Shown here: positions 12,900 through 25,500 of the stretch, one piece after another | How positions within the stretch are numbered: the stretch's first letter is position 1 | How the letters are laid out: every line of letters begins with the position of its first letter | Source: Parapristionchus giblindavisi | Taxonomy: Eukaryota > Nematoda > Chromadorea > Rhabditida > Diplogasteridae | Assembly: GCA_943737045.1 (NCBI GenBank) | Contig: CALSFV010000128.1 | Location: 93,863-157,862 of the forward strand | Reading direction: 5' to 3' | Length of the DNA stretch: 64,000 nucleotides | Notes under the pieces: generated by a model | What the model saw: the letters and a program-made list of their open reading frames with translations, nothing else | Told to the model about the DNA's origin: nothing | Database searches by the model: none | Translations under genes and position numbers: made by a program

Positions 12900-13225
12900 A
12901 CTATTTCTCGCTCTCTCGCCTACTCCATCAACAGAAAAGGATCAACAGACGAATCCCCTCCAAGAAGGATTTGGAATGCCTGGAGGTGTACTTCCAACTG
13001 TCAAGCAGGCCTAATGGACGATAGCGGAACGTTTTCGTGGGTTTTCTACTCCAATCAACAAGATTTAGTTCGATCGTTTTCTTGAATGGAGAATAACATC
13101 TCTCAGAGACGGAAGAATAAGAACTTGCAAGAAAATTCCCCCTGCCCCTGACTTACTCTTCTGCACTTAGTGCTGAAAATTCCCCCTGCCCCTGACTTAC
13201 TCTTCTGCACTTAGTGCAGTGCTGT
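12900..13225 (+). mobile_element. Retroposon-like repeat fragment
   Basis: This resembles, in opposite orientation, the 340-bp insertion at 28773-29112: shared stretches include AGGATCAACAG...TCCCCTCC, TGTCAAGCAGGCC, GTTTTCGTGGGTT, TTTTCTTGAATGGAGA and the ATTCCCCCTG...CTTCTGCA end. A 44-bp direct duplication occupies 13131-13218. The class (SINE or non-LTR tail) is not certain. Confidence 0.55.
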
Positions 13226-13384
13226 CACATTTAGACCGCACAATGGAGAAATAGAAACAAAATAAGGAATGACGAGAGGTGAATGATAGTGAGTTTAATG
13301 CAAATTTTTCCCGGGCCAAAAATCAGGAAAGTGCCATTTTTCTATGGGGTCCTGAATACATCCCGGTCCGCTCTACATATGTAT

Positions 13385-13869
13385 CGTACATCGAAAATTC
13401 AATGGATCATGAATCGCCAGAAGCACTCTGAGCCACTCTGGTGATTCAACGGCGATTTTGACCGAATGGGGCATTTTTATGCTCTCTCCTTCTTTTCATT
13501 ATTTTTCTTTCACTCTAATCTAGTTAGTCCGCGAGAATCGCATTTTAATATTGTGTTTTTTGCAAAATCATCATTTTTATTTATTAATAAATCGTTCCGA
13601 TTTTGGACATTTTGGGGGACTACCGATTTCCCGGTTCCGGTTATGCGAGTTCATCGGAACGATTTATTAATAAATAAAAATGATGATTTTGCGAAAAACA
13701 CAATATTAAAATGCGATTCTCGCGGACTAACTAGATTAGAGTGAATGAAAAATAATTAAAAGAAGGAGGGAGCATAAAAATGCCCCATTCGGCCATAATC
13801 GCCGTTGAATCACCAGAGTGGCTCAGAGTGCTTCTGGCGATTCATGATCCAATGAATTTTCGATGTACG
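13385..13869. mobile_element. Near-perfect 485-bp palindrome (217-bp arms, 51-bp loop)
   Basis: The arms 13385-13601 and 13653-13869 are reverse complements with very few mismatches, starting CGTACATCGAAAATTCA and ending TGAATTTTCGATGTACG. The second block Y reads CCCGGTCCGATCTCGC with no insertion. A transcript of intron 1 would fold into a long double-stranded hairpin. It is best described as a foldback MITE. Confidence 0.92.
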
Positions 13870-14309
13870 ATATCTCGCAAAAACACTTTTGCCATTAAAA
13901 TAAATTCAATTTCTGAAAATTTATGAAACGTTTTCATAAAAATAAATTAGACAGGCGTGATCCTCATCAAATTCTGCCCCTGGGGGCATAGTCTGCAAAT
14001 TTTAGAGCCATTGTGAGACGAGTAATGAAAAAAACGCAATTTCAACGTGACGTCGTCTGGCCTCAACGGTGGCTCTAGGTGCAAAATGAACATGACCATC
14101 GTCATAAGCACCTATGAAAATCCCGATCCCAAAAATATGATTTTTTGACTGCACCAAATTTCACTGACTTTAGTTGAGTCTTAGGCAAGCGGCCTCATTT
14201 ATATTTTTACATTACATTAAAAAAAACTTTATCAGCATTGGGATGTTATTTTAGCTGGCCTCATATAAATTATTAATCATGTAATGCGCTCCCATGTACA
14301 GATTGTAAC

Positions 14310-14845
14310 TATCACTCAACATTCCTTCTGGCAGTAATTAACGAGATAGTGTGCATAATGTAGAGACCATGGTCACGCCCCCCTTTAAGGGTCACGCGTC
14401 TAAAGATACAATGATAGGTCTTATTCATTTATTATTCTCCGTTCATTGGCTTATTTTCTTCCTTCTACTTCTACTTTTTACTTTGGAAACGCTTTGACTT
14501 CATTGTTTGTTGGAAAATTCAAATGTTTTTTTTTTTTCTTTTCGAGACTTTGTACATAACATTCTTTCCCTCAATCACTCGTTTTTCCTCAATCGTTAAC
14601 GTTAACTCACTTTTCCGGTAAATCTTTGATTATTTTTTCTCTATTTTCCGGCGCCTATATCGCCCGATCAATTATTATGGCCTACAATCGTTTCATTAAA
14701 GCATAAAGAATAATTATATTTTATTAATCGACAGAAGGAAAGTCAAGGTAAATGAAATTTGTGATTAATTGAACGAAGAAATTCCTTTGATAGGAATCAT
14801 TTATACATATCCTGCCGTTGATTGGGGTGGTATAAAAGGCGGCTA
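14310..14845. other. Block Y1-specific intron sequence with a repeated short ORF
   Basis: This is absent from the second block Y. Positions 14615-14800 match 16195-16400 at about 80 percent by eye. In both, a frame ends at the same stop: GAYIARSIIMAYNRFIKA at 14650-14706 and GAYIARLIIMTYHRFIKV at 16235-16291. The second follows a good TATTTTCAG acceptor; in the first the AG is CG. It may be a duplicated terminal exon of an unrecognised gene. Confidence 0.45.
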
Positions 14846-16194
14846 AAATGGTCCTTCATTGAATGATCATCATACAACATAATATGTAAATTTATAATAA
14901 TAACAACATAATTTAAATATTATTTCTTTTATAATTTCTTATTTGCGTATTACTTGAATGATTTCAGAGCTCGATCAAGAGCTTCGACAAGCTCTTTGGG
15001 ACCCCAAGAGAGCCCAGGAAATGCGCCATTTGCCAGATCGAAATGAAGGTATGATCTTTCATTTTTGAAATGAGGACGCTATCAAAAGGCGTGCTGATTA
15101 CGCAGACATTGATTGTGCATATTTATAGTCTGAATTCGGAACATACACCTGTTCTGTGTGATACTCTGCTCACTGTGATGAGGACTTCAAGAAGACACCA
15201 CATGTACGGTATACTAAATGATTTGAAAATGAAAATTTATCTTAGTAGTGCAAAGCAATACTTGTTCGTGAAATTAAGTAAAATTTGCTTAATATTATGT
15301 GATCTTTTACAACTCTGCTGGTTTTTTGTGCAATATTCTCCCGTAGACAAAGAAAGCGAGAGTGTGTGGCCAGAGCGGAGAGTTTCAAATTAGCTTGCTT
15401 TAAACGTGACGACACTTGCGCAGCGAAATAGTTATTCAACCAACTCATTTAAAATCACGTTTGTTGTCGGCAAACGGTTTGCCAACATGGTTCATGATTA
15501 CGTGAAATAACTAATTTGATTATAGGCATGTCTGCAGTATTTATTGATTGAACACGGCATGGAGAAGAATTATTGTGCTGAGGAAAATTGGGAATTGGAC
15601 GGTGCATTTGTTCTCCAAATGCAACTATTGGCAAATGAAGATGCCAAATACCACATGTGGTGAAGTAGTTCGATTATTCATTGTTTGTATGCAATATCAC
15701 CTATTATTTCTATTCCATGATTAATGTGTATTAGTGTTCATGATCATTTATTATCAATGCCTTATATATGTGACTCCCTCGCAATTATGTTAAATACAAT
15801 GACAACTGTAGACTTTTTCATTTTATTTATCTTCACTATAACATTTTAATGTTATTATAATAATATTTCTTTTCTTTTAAAACAGTGTTGTACGATAAAT
15901 ACTAATATATTCTTTTTATATTCTTTAATGAGACAATATGAACCATACAAATTAGACATCTCTATCCCATGGCCCAAGCAAATTCACGGCTCTCTCGGGA
16001 AGGTATTGCCTAGGCCACTCTAGTCTCTTTTAGAACCTCTAGCAAAAGATAGCCGACAAAGACAAAGCGTCAGCGATATTACCCATCCATCCTTGTATCA
16101 TCCATCTTCATATCCGGAAGTGGGCGGAGTCTTGTTTTGAGTGTCTTCATCATCTTGTTAACTATAAAAACAACTTTTCTTTATTTAAAATCTT

Positions 16195-16400
16195 TTTTTC
16201 CGGTGAATGTTTAATTATTTTTTCTATATTTTCAGGTGCTTATATCGCCCGATTAATTATTATGACCTATCATCGTTTCATTAAAGTATAAAGATTAATT
16301 TCTATGTCTAAACATCGCTGAAAGGAATATCAAGGTAAATGTCGTTTGTGCTTCATTAAACGAAAAAATAAGAAAAATCCTTTTGAAATCAACCATTAAA
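16195..16400 (+). other. Second copy of the GAYIAR repeat, possible terminal exon
   Basis: See the partner at 14615-14800. The candidate exon is 16236-16291, in a frame requiring one base from an upstream exon, ending TAA. No upstream exon is visible. It lies 256 bp before the start of the zinc-finger gene. Many differences between the copies are conservative at the peptide level (S/L, A/T, N/H, A/V), which may mean past coding. Confidence 0.35.
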
Positions 16401-16546
16401 TCAAACTTTGTCGTTGATCTTCTGTTGATTGAGAGCAAAACATAGTCAAATCGTCATTGTCATGAAAATAATCGATAGTTATCCATATCATTCTCATTCT
16501 TACTTTATATTTTGTTTATTGTATTATTTTCAGTTTGATTCAACCA

Positions 16547-19500
16547 ATGCAAGTTGAGAATACATCTGGAATTGATGAAGGAAAAATTAAAGAGGAGAGA
16601 GGGACTGCCATTACGGACGGGGTAATTGATTACGTACGACTGAGCAGTGATAGCGCAAACATACCCCTCCAAATTGCGACAAGACTTATGAATCAACCTA
16701 ATATTAAAACATTCCTGATCTTTGCATTGATATTTTACAGCTCTAGGAATGATAAAAATAAATAAGGGAAGTGAAAATCATTATATGCTTTCAGATCGAT
16801 AACATTGAGTTCGTGGAAGTAAAACTTGCCTTGCGGCAATACATGTATGATCCGTACAGGTATCAAACCATTCCTTATTAAAGTTTGATCATATTAATGA
16901 TATATGTAACTTCAAGAGGCACTAAGTACTGGATGATAACCATTAGCTTACTTTTCTATTCATTAGCTATTGTGTCTCATAAGCAAAAAAAAAAACATCC
17001 AGCTCTTATTCATCGGTTCTTTTCTGACCTAGTGCCTTTCAAGATGCCATTCTAGTCATTTCATACATTTCATTTTAGGTTCGATCCAGTTCATGAACTT
17101 GTCTATGGCATTGCTCAGTCGGTTATGCAAATGGTTGAATCTATTATTGAATCTAACTCGATTATTGAACTTTCAACAGCGCAGGTAAATCATTCTTCCC
17201 CTTCTTCGAAATTTAAAAGCATGGGCGATTTAACCTTCCAATCTGGCAACATTCTCTACCATTTAAAGAAAGTGGAGAGAATGTTGCCATAACTTCGGAT
17301 GTCTATTTGACCCTTTTTTACGACGTGATTTTTGCAGCATGATAATCAACCGTCCGCACCTCTGATCCAAAATGAAAATATCAACGAAGTTTTGAAAGAA
17401 GAAGAGACAATGGTCGCAAGCACATCTACACATTCCGAAGTAAGTATAAGTTTTTTGTAGAACAAAACTATAAATTTTCTTATCTAATTTGATATTGAAG
17501 CAAAAAACAACAACTTTTAGTTATTTTACTTCACATAATTTTACTCAATTTTCGATGAAGCTGAAATATTAAAAAAATTCATTTTATGATCATCTTGAAG
17601 CATATTTTTCCTTTCCAGATCATCCCCGCTAATGAACATTTGCCTGTTGTGGCTAGTTCTCATATTAAGTCTGAGGAAATCATTGACCGACCTTACTCAG
17701 AAAATGTTCGTTTCAAATTTGAATACTCAGCTTAAAAAATATTCATCTGATTTAAAGATTTAAATTTAAAGTTTTTTTAGAATTCTGAATTAGTGGAAGA
17801 AGATGTCAAACCAGCGATGGTTCATGAAGACTACGACCAATCTAACGTTCCCATTGGAGGCAAAAGTCCTAACGAAGCAAATACAGATAATTGTGATACT
17901 GAAACTCGCGTAAGTTTCAAGGAATTTTTGTCCTTTAATCTTTTTTTAACTATAAGTATTGATTATATTAAAACATTCCTGATCTTATGAAACATTGCTT
18001 TTCAAGTTTCGACACATTCGCAGGCGCTTTGCTAAGAAAAATTTGACCAACAGTGTGAATAAATTATTCAAATTTGCAGCTGTATGCTTCTCTTTTACTT
18101 CAAGTGAAATTTACTATATTGCATCATAAGTCCTTTTGTCACATTTTTCTATTTCTTTGTTCTTACAATTAGACATGAACATTGCTAGCGATCCAACATA
18201 TCATTATCGCTGATTGCTTACCAACAAAGGGTCTTCACAGTTTGACAACGATTGCTTATGACATGCCTCCTCGCTGCATCTTTTACGTCATGCATACCAA
18301 TCCCGTTTTGAATACAATCTCCTAGGAGGGATCCTTATGTTATTCGCTCTCGAACGACGAAGAAGGGTTCAAATTACGTGCATAAAAAAGTGCACAGAGT
18401 TTTGGAACACCCTAATATAACTAATTTCAATTTCAGAACATCTCCATGTCTACGAAAGAAGAAGGTCCTAATGAAGTAATACAATCTAATGAATCTTTGG
18501 ATACTGAGAAGACTAGGGAGAAAGAACCTGAGAATGAATCAATCGATGTACAGGTATATTTACAGATTTATTATTTATTTATCTTTCCTTATGCGATACA
18601 CTTAACAGAATTAAGATCTATACACCTTTTGACACATTTCGTTCATACTCGTACGTTTAGAAAGGTACTACTAAAAGGAAACTTCGTTCTTCAACTGCGA
18701 AAAGAGTTGAGCATCAATCGAATAAGGTATGTTTTCTTAAAAAAATAAGATTCTTATTAAGCAATGAGGGTACATTTTTGAAACAAAGTTGAAACGAAAT
18801 TCTGGAGCAAAATTGAAATTGAATTTGTGACAGCTTGAAAAAATTGTATTGCCTGATTCTTGTTAAAATATTTTGTTTTCTAGAATGAACCTAAGCCTAA
18901 AAGACGGAAGAATCAAGAATTGAATGATAGCGATGAGGTATTGTTGAATATATGTATATTCATTTATGTTGTTTGCTTTTGCGTTGTTACATTTGCGAGA
19001 CGGATACGTGTCTGTCAACTTTAATTTTAGAATATTTGAAGTCTCAAGTGGAAAATCCTGATTAACAATTGTAATACCATAAGAAGTTACCGTAACCATC
19101 GCAACAATAACTTTTTACGGTAATTTTATGACCTATCATGGTATTCCACTCGAGAACCAACACACTCCAAAATTGAAGCTGACAGACATGTACCCGTCTA
19201 GCAAATGTATATTCTGACAGAAAATGTTGATATATTCTCAATAAATAAATCATGTTTATTACTGAAGATTTTAGCCGATGCGGAAAGGAGCAAAAACAAG
19301 TCCTTTTAACAAGACCAATCAAGAAAAATTTGCAGTCAACAAATCATTCAAATGTCCTCTATGCAATGTAAGTTTGCTGTTTAAATTTAATATTTTCAAA
19401 GATTCTTTCAAATATTACATTTGATATTTTCCTTTTATTGTGACAGAGTTGCTGGTCGTACCAAAACCTTTGTTCTTCGTACGAGAGTAGTCAAAATGCC

Positions 19501-22500
19501 TCGCACATGCTCTCTCCTTCATCGGGAAAAGCATAACTTACTAAGCTGCACGAAATCCTCAAGGCGAATGTAAGACGGGTGACAAGTGAGTGAGGTAGTA
19601 AAAAAGATAGTCGAAAGAGACTGTAGGCAGATCAGAAAGAGCGATGAGGAAAGGAAGGGAAGCCATGTTTCATTGGATATATTTCATTCAAACTTTGTTA
19701 TTAGACTCGACAAATGCAAACGACTCTTGTTAAAATTGTCGATGTTTTCAGGCAGTATCTACTACCGCACTTGCGATTGCTCGTCATTTTGAACGTTCGC
19801 ATCATTCCTTAAGAAAGGTATTACAAACATTCTTTTAACACGCTTAACTAATTTTCATCATTTAACAATACCAGAGTAATCCGTCTGACCTTCGCCGCGC
19901 TGACTTAATATTTTAAAGAGATCATTCTAGTTTTTGAACTATGCAAAACTAGAAGTAGTCATGCGGATGATGAATACAAGTTATTTTTATACGCTCATTA
20001 ATTATAATAATAATTAAAATAATAATAAAGTTATTATTATTAACTAATAAGGACATGGTGTCTTTTAACAACCATTTCAACAGATGGGATATCGATATTG
20101 TCTATGTGAAGCCAAATGGAGGAGGACAAGATAGATGTTATTATTAGTTTTATTTCAAGACGTTTCGGTGATAATCACCATCATCAGAAATAAATCTAAT
20201 ATCCATCTTGTCCTCCTCCATTTGCCTTCACATAGACAATATCAATATTCATTCGTAATGACAACAATTACAAAGCTCTATTTATTCTAGATGGGATATC
20301 ATTTGAAATGCGGCAAATGTCATGAATTCATAGATTCTCGAACTAAGGATGAAAAACACAAGGTTAGTACCACAGATCTCATTACTTTAAACGAAATCTG
20401 GAATTTAATTTCAGAAAAGATGCAATTCCAAGGATATAACCTTTCATATGACACCAGCACCGGTAATACATTGTATTTACTTGTTAAATGTAAAGTATCA
20501 CATAAAATATTTTTGCGGAAAATGTTGGATTTCATCCCAACGCGAAATGACGAAATACCGGGTTTTCATCATTATGATGCCCAAGTCTTAAACTAATGAG
20601 GAAGTCAAGTCGTCTGAGACCCGTCATTATCAATGGTACAAGAATAGAGTGCTATCGTTCATCGACTCGGCGTTCATGAGTCTGATGTATGCGATAACGG
20701 TGTTAGATACCCATATTTTGGTACTGACGAGGAATGTCCGGGCAGAGGTAGACCGATCTCAGTTTCCACCGCTACGAAGCGAATTCGCACCCGAAAGATG
20801 AAACCGTAAGCGGAGCATCTGGAGACTCGATACTTCCAACACACCGTCGTCTCCCCTCAAGTCTCTGTTTACTCTTCATTGTTGGTTCATTGTAAAAGAG
20901 AAAAAGGTGTACTGGAGAGGAAGCGACTCGTCTTTTTTACTGATTTCGATGAAATCGTCTTTACGTATGGTAATCTCCCGCGAAGTTGTACACCTAATTC
21001 TACAAGGTACCGCCCCTTTTAACACTAGATCAATTATGCTTTGGATCAACGGATTTGTTTCGAAATGAGATGGTTCCACTGATCCTTGTTCCTCGCAATG
21101 CTCATAAATACTGGTCCAACTTTTTCACAATTTCATCCTCCCATCTCAATTCGAGTCCTCCTCGTGATCGTATTTGGTATAACAATTCCAAAAATATTCT
21201 TTTACACATTTCACTGGTATTTTCTAAAACTGCTTATCTTGACGTTGGGTCGAATGAGAACCGATGAATAATAACCGACTGGATGATGACCATTTGCATC
21301 TGAGAGATAAGCGCTAATGAATAGACAAGGTATGCAAAAGGTTATTATTCATCGGTTCTCATTCGACCTAGTGCTGTGATCTTGATCCTTACATATTTTA
21401 GAAGGATCATGATGAATTTGAGCTTATTGGTGAAGACTCGGTCTCCTGTCATTTATGCCCTGTACGTCGAAAAGTTCTAATATCATAAATACATTTGCGG
21501 ATGGAGTGAAACGATCTTGAATTCTTAATTTTCATATTTTGGAGCTATTCTACCCATGCCACGTTACATTTGCTTTATGCCCATACGCATTTATGTAAAC
21601 GCGCGTTTCACCTCTCTACTTCAGCAAAAATTTGGGAGTGTTTTGTATCTCCAGTGGACTACCCTGTCATTGGGATACGGGAAGAAGCTACCGTACCACC
21701 AATCAATAGTGATAGACTACCGTCACTGGGATACGGGAAGAAGCTACCGTACCACCAATCAATAATGATAGACTACCGTCACTGGGATACGGGAAGAAGC
21801 TACCGTACCACCAATCAATAATGATAGACTACCGTCACTGGGATACGGGAAGAAGCTACCGTACCACCAATCAATAATGATAGACTACCGTCACTGGGAT
21901 ACGGGAAGAAGCTACCGTACCACCAATCAATAATGATAGACTACCGTCATTGGGATACGGGAAGAAGCTACCGTACCACCAATCAATAATGATAGACTAC
22001 CGTCACTGGGATACGGGAAGAAGCTACCGTACCACCAATCAATAATGATAGACTACCGTCATTGGGATACGGGAAGAAGCTACCGTACCACCAATCAATA
22101 GTGATAGACTACCGTCACTGGGATACGGGAAGAAGCTACCGTACCACCAATCAATAATGATAGACTACCGTCACTGGGATACGGGAAGAAGCTACCGTAC
22201 CACCAATCAATAATGATAGACTACCGTCACTGGGATACGGGAAGAAGCTACCGTACCACCAATCAATAATGATAGACTACCGTCACTGGGATACGGGAAG
22301 AAGCTACCGTACCACGAATCAATAGTGATAGACTACCGTCACTGGGATACGGGAAGAAGCTACCGTACCACGAATCAATAGTGATAGACTACCGTCACTG
22401 GGATACGGGAAGAAGCTACCGTACCACCAATCAATAATGATAGACTACCGTCACTGGGATACGGGAAGAAGCTACCGTACCACGAATCAATAGTGATAGA

Positions 22501-25500
22501 CTACCGTCACTGGGATACGGGAAGAAGCTACCGTACCACCAATCAATAATGATAGACTACCGTCACTGGGATACGGGAAGAAGCTACCGTACCACCAATC
22601 AATAGTGATAGACTACCGTCACTGGGATACGGGAAGAAGCTACCGTACCACGAATCAATAATGATAGACTACCGTCACTGGGATACGGGAAGAAGCTACC
22701 GTACCACGAATCAATAGTGATAGACTACCGTCACTGGGATACGGGAAGAAGCTACCGTACCACCAATCAATAATGATAGACTACCGTCACTGGGATACGG
22801 GAAGAAGCTACCGTACCACGAATCAATAGTGATAGACTACCGTCACTGGGATACGGGAAGAAGCTACCGTACCACCAATCAATAATGATAGACTACCGTC
22901 ACGGGGATACGGGAAGAAGCTACCGTACCACGAATCAATAGTGATAGACTACCGTCACTGGGATACGGGAAGAAGCTACCGTACCACCAATCAATAATGA
23001 TAGACTACCGTCACTGGGATACGGGAAGAAGCTACCGTACCACGAATCAATAATGATAGACTACCGTCACTGGGATACGGGAAGAAGCTACCGTACCACG
23101 AATCAATAGTGATAGACTACCGTCACTGGGATACGGGAAGAAGCTACCGTACCACCAATCAATAATGATAGACTACCGTCACTGGGATACGGGAAGAAGC
23201 TACCGTACCACCAATCAATAATGATAGACTACCGTCACTGGGATACGGGAAGAAGCTACCGTACCACGAATCAATAGTGATAGACTACCGTCACTGGGAT
23301 ACGGGAAGAAGCTACCGTACCACCAATCAATAATGATAGACTACCGTCACTGGGATACGGGAAGAAGCTACCGTACCACCAATCAATAATGATAGACTAC
23401 CGTCACTGGGATACGGGAAGAAGCTACCGTACCACGAATCAATAGTGATAGACTACCGTCACTGGGATACGGGAAGAAGCTACCGTACCACCAATCAATA
23501 ATGATAGACTACCGTCACTGGGATACGGGAAGAAGCTACCGTACCACGAATCAATAATGATAGACTACCGTCACTGGGATACGGGAAGAAGCTACCGTAC
23601 CACGAATCAATAGTGATAGACTACCGTCACTGGGATACGGGAAGAAGCTACCGTACCACCAATCAATAATGATAGACTACCGTCACTGGGATACGGGAAG
23701 AAGCTACCGTACCACCAATCAATAATGATAGACTACCGTCACTGGGATACGGGAAGAAGCTACCGTACCACGAATCAATAGTGATAGACTACCGTCACTG
23801 GGATACGGGAAGAAGCTACCGTACCACCAATCAATAATGATAGACTACCGTCACTGGGATACGGGAAGAAGCTACCGTACCACCAATCAATAATGATAGA
23901 CTACCGTCACTGGGATACGGGAAGAAGCTACCGTACCACCAATCAATAATGATAGACTACCGTCACTGGGATACGGGAAGAAGCTACCGTACCACGAATC
24001 AATAATGATAGACTACCGTCACTGGGATACGGGAAGAAGCTACCGTACCACCAATCAATAATGATAGACTACCGTCACTGGGATACGGGAAGAAGCTACC
24101 GTACCACGAATCAATAATGATAGACTACCGTCACTGGGATACGGGAAGAAGCTACCGTACCACGAATCAATAATGATAGACTACCGTCACTGGGATACGG
24201 GAAGAAGCTACCGTACCACGAATCAATAGTGATAGACTACCGTTACTGGGATACGGGAAGAAGCTACCGTACCACGAATCAATAATGATAGACTACCGTC
24301 ACTGGGATACGGGAAGAAGCTACCGTACCACGAATCAATAATGATAGACTACCGTCACTGGGATACGGGAAGAAGCTACCGTACCACGAATCAATAATGA
24401 TAGACTACCGTCACTGGGATACGGGAAGAAGCTACCGTACCACGAATCAATAGTGATAGACTACCGTTACGTTTTACAGTAATTTCATGGATCAGCAGGG
24501 TATTCCGCTTTGGGTCAAATACACTCGAAAATTCACGCCGACGCAAATGTAACTTGCGCTTACAAAACGTGTATGCTCGTAATTCAATTGTAATGGCGAC
24601 GCATTAATAAGTAGACTATTTTTTGTTTTAGCTATGTAACTCTAAATACAACTAACCATCTCTAGATATATATTTCAACGTGATTATTTCATATTATTTC
24701 TGTATAATTATAGCCATCCTTGGCGCCATTCTCAATGGCCCGTCTCTATCCGTTTTATAACCATTTACAACGGCATCACCGAACCACATTCGCAAAGGTA
24801 AAAAATGTAGGCGTTCTTATCAACAAAAAAATGCAAATTTCATTTGCAAAAAAGTTTTAAGAGGCCGTTTGTGTAAGAGTCGAACAAGGGTTGGCACAGG
24901 CCAAAAATTTTAATACCCTCAAAACTTGTGTATAGGGGTTATCGACCCCGCTGATGAAGATGGTCATAGTTATTTTGGCCCCAGTGGTCCCGCAACGCCT
25001 GGGACGGATTACGGTAACATCACGTTTTCAAGTCGTTCTCGGTTTTTTTTTAGGATTCCAATGATGTATTATGAGCCCATACGTACATTGCCATCTCAAT
25101 ATTGCCTCGATATAGTGAGCTGCGAAAGAGGTAATCAAGAGGACTCTCTCAATTCCGCGCGCTCTCTCGCACTCTCGAGAGAGCGCGGCGAAATGAGAGA
25201 GTGCCGAGAGAGCGCGCGGAATAGAGAGACGCAGACAACTCCTCGTGATTTTGCAGCTCACTATATCTTCATGCAGCCATTTCGGACCGAGCATCTACTG
25301 CTACGTGGGTTGTTCACTTCTATTTCTAATGGATTATTTTCTGGATTATACTTCGTAGTAAGCGCAGATGTTGAAAAACCATCAAGATATACACGAACGA
25401 TGAACCGATGAATAGAAGAAAGAATTGTAACCCATTAATCTATGAAGAACCCCCTGTCATGACCCACCGCACCAATGTGCAGATGTGATAAAGATTATTA

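Larger units (their letters stand above)
11459..13335. mobile_element. 1.9-kb inserted element, GGMACTTTCC ends, about 8-bp target duplication
   Basis: The left end GGAACTTTCC...TTTGGCCCGGGG and right end CCCGGGCCAAAAATCAGGAA AGTGCC are inverted. The flanks AATTTTTTC and ATTTTTC look like a duplicated target; the second block Y (39540-39556) has a single AATTTTTTCTATGG. A duplication of 7-8 bp would fit hAT, but one base differs and the termini are not diagnostic. A Tc1-like element is nested inside. Confidence 0.7.
10104..13991. mobile_element. Long inverted-repeat element of block Y, first copy
   Basis: The left end (CTATGCACCCCGTCGCAGAA, then GATCACGCCTGTCTA, and GGACCGTAATGTGTTCAGGA at about 10236) is matched in reverse at 13341-13991 (GGTCCTGAATACATCCCGGT, TAGACAGGCGTGATC, GGGGGCATAG). 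The younger version at 38186-39698 lacks two insertions found here. Exon 1 of the Y gene lies between the arms in both copies. Superfamily not identified. Confidence 0.6.
11305..15663 (+). pseudogene. Broken copy of the small cysteine-rich Y gene
   Basis: Counterparts of exons 1, 2, 3 and 5 of the intact gene at 39402-41267 are present: 11305-11394, 14968-15048, 15129-15208 and 15526-15663, with AG/GT boundaries. Exon 4 (145 nt in the intact copy) is missing. Exon 3 has a 9-base in-frame deletion that removes part of a cysteine motif and creates a TGA stop at 15159-15161 directly after CSV. Without exon 4 the phases of exons 3 and 5 no longer match. Exon 2 is four codons longer than its partner (SSIKS...). 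Intron 1 is 3573 bp against 623 bp because of a 1.9-kb element and a 485-bp palindrome. A truncated product ending in exon 3 remains possible, but the ancestral protein cannot be made. Confidence 0.85.

Noticed and set aside
15159..15161. Possible selenocysteine TGA in the Y1 gene
   Set aside because: Comparison with the intact copy shows it arose by a 9-base deletion; no SECIS-like element was seen and exon 4 is missing.
24926..25411. 161-codon open frame
   Set aside because: It lies entirely in the nested inverted repeats of the TTAA-flanked element and includes their complementary arms; composition is repeat-driven and nothing resembles a transposase.
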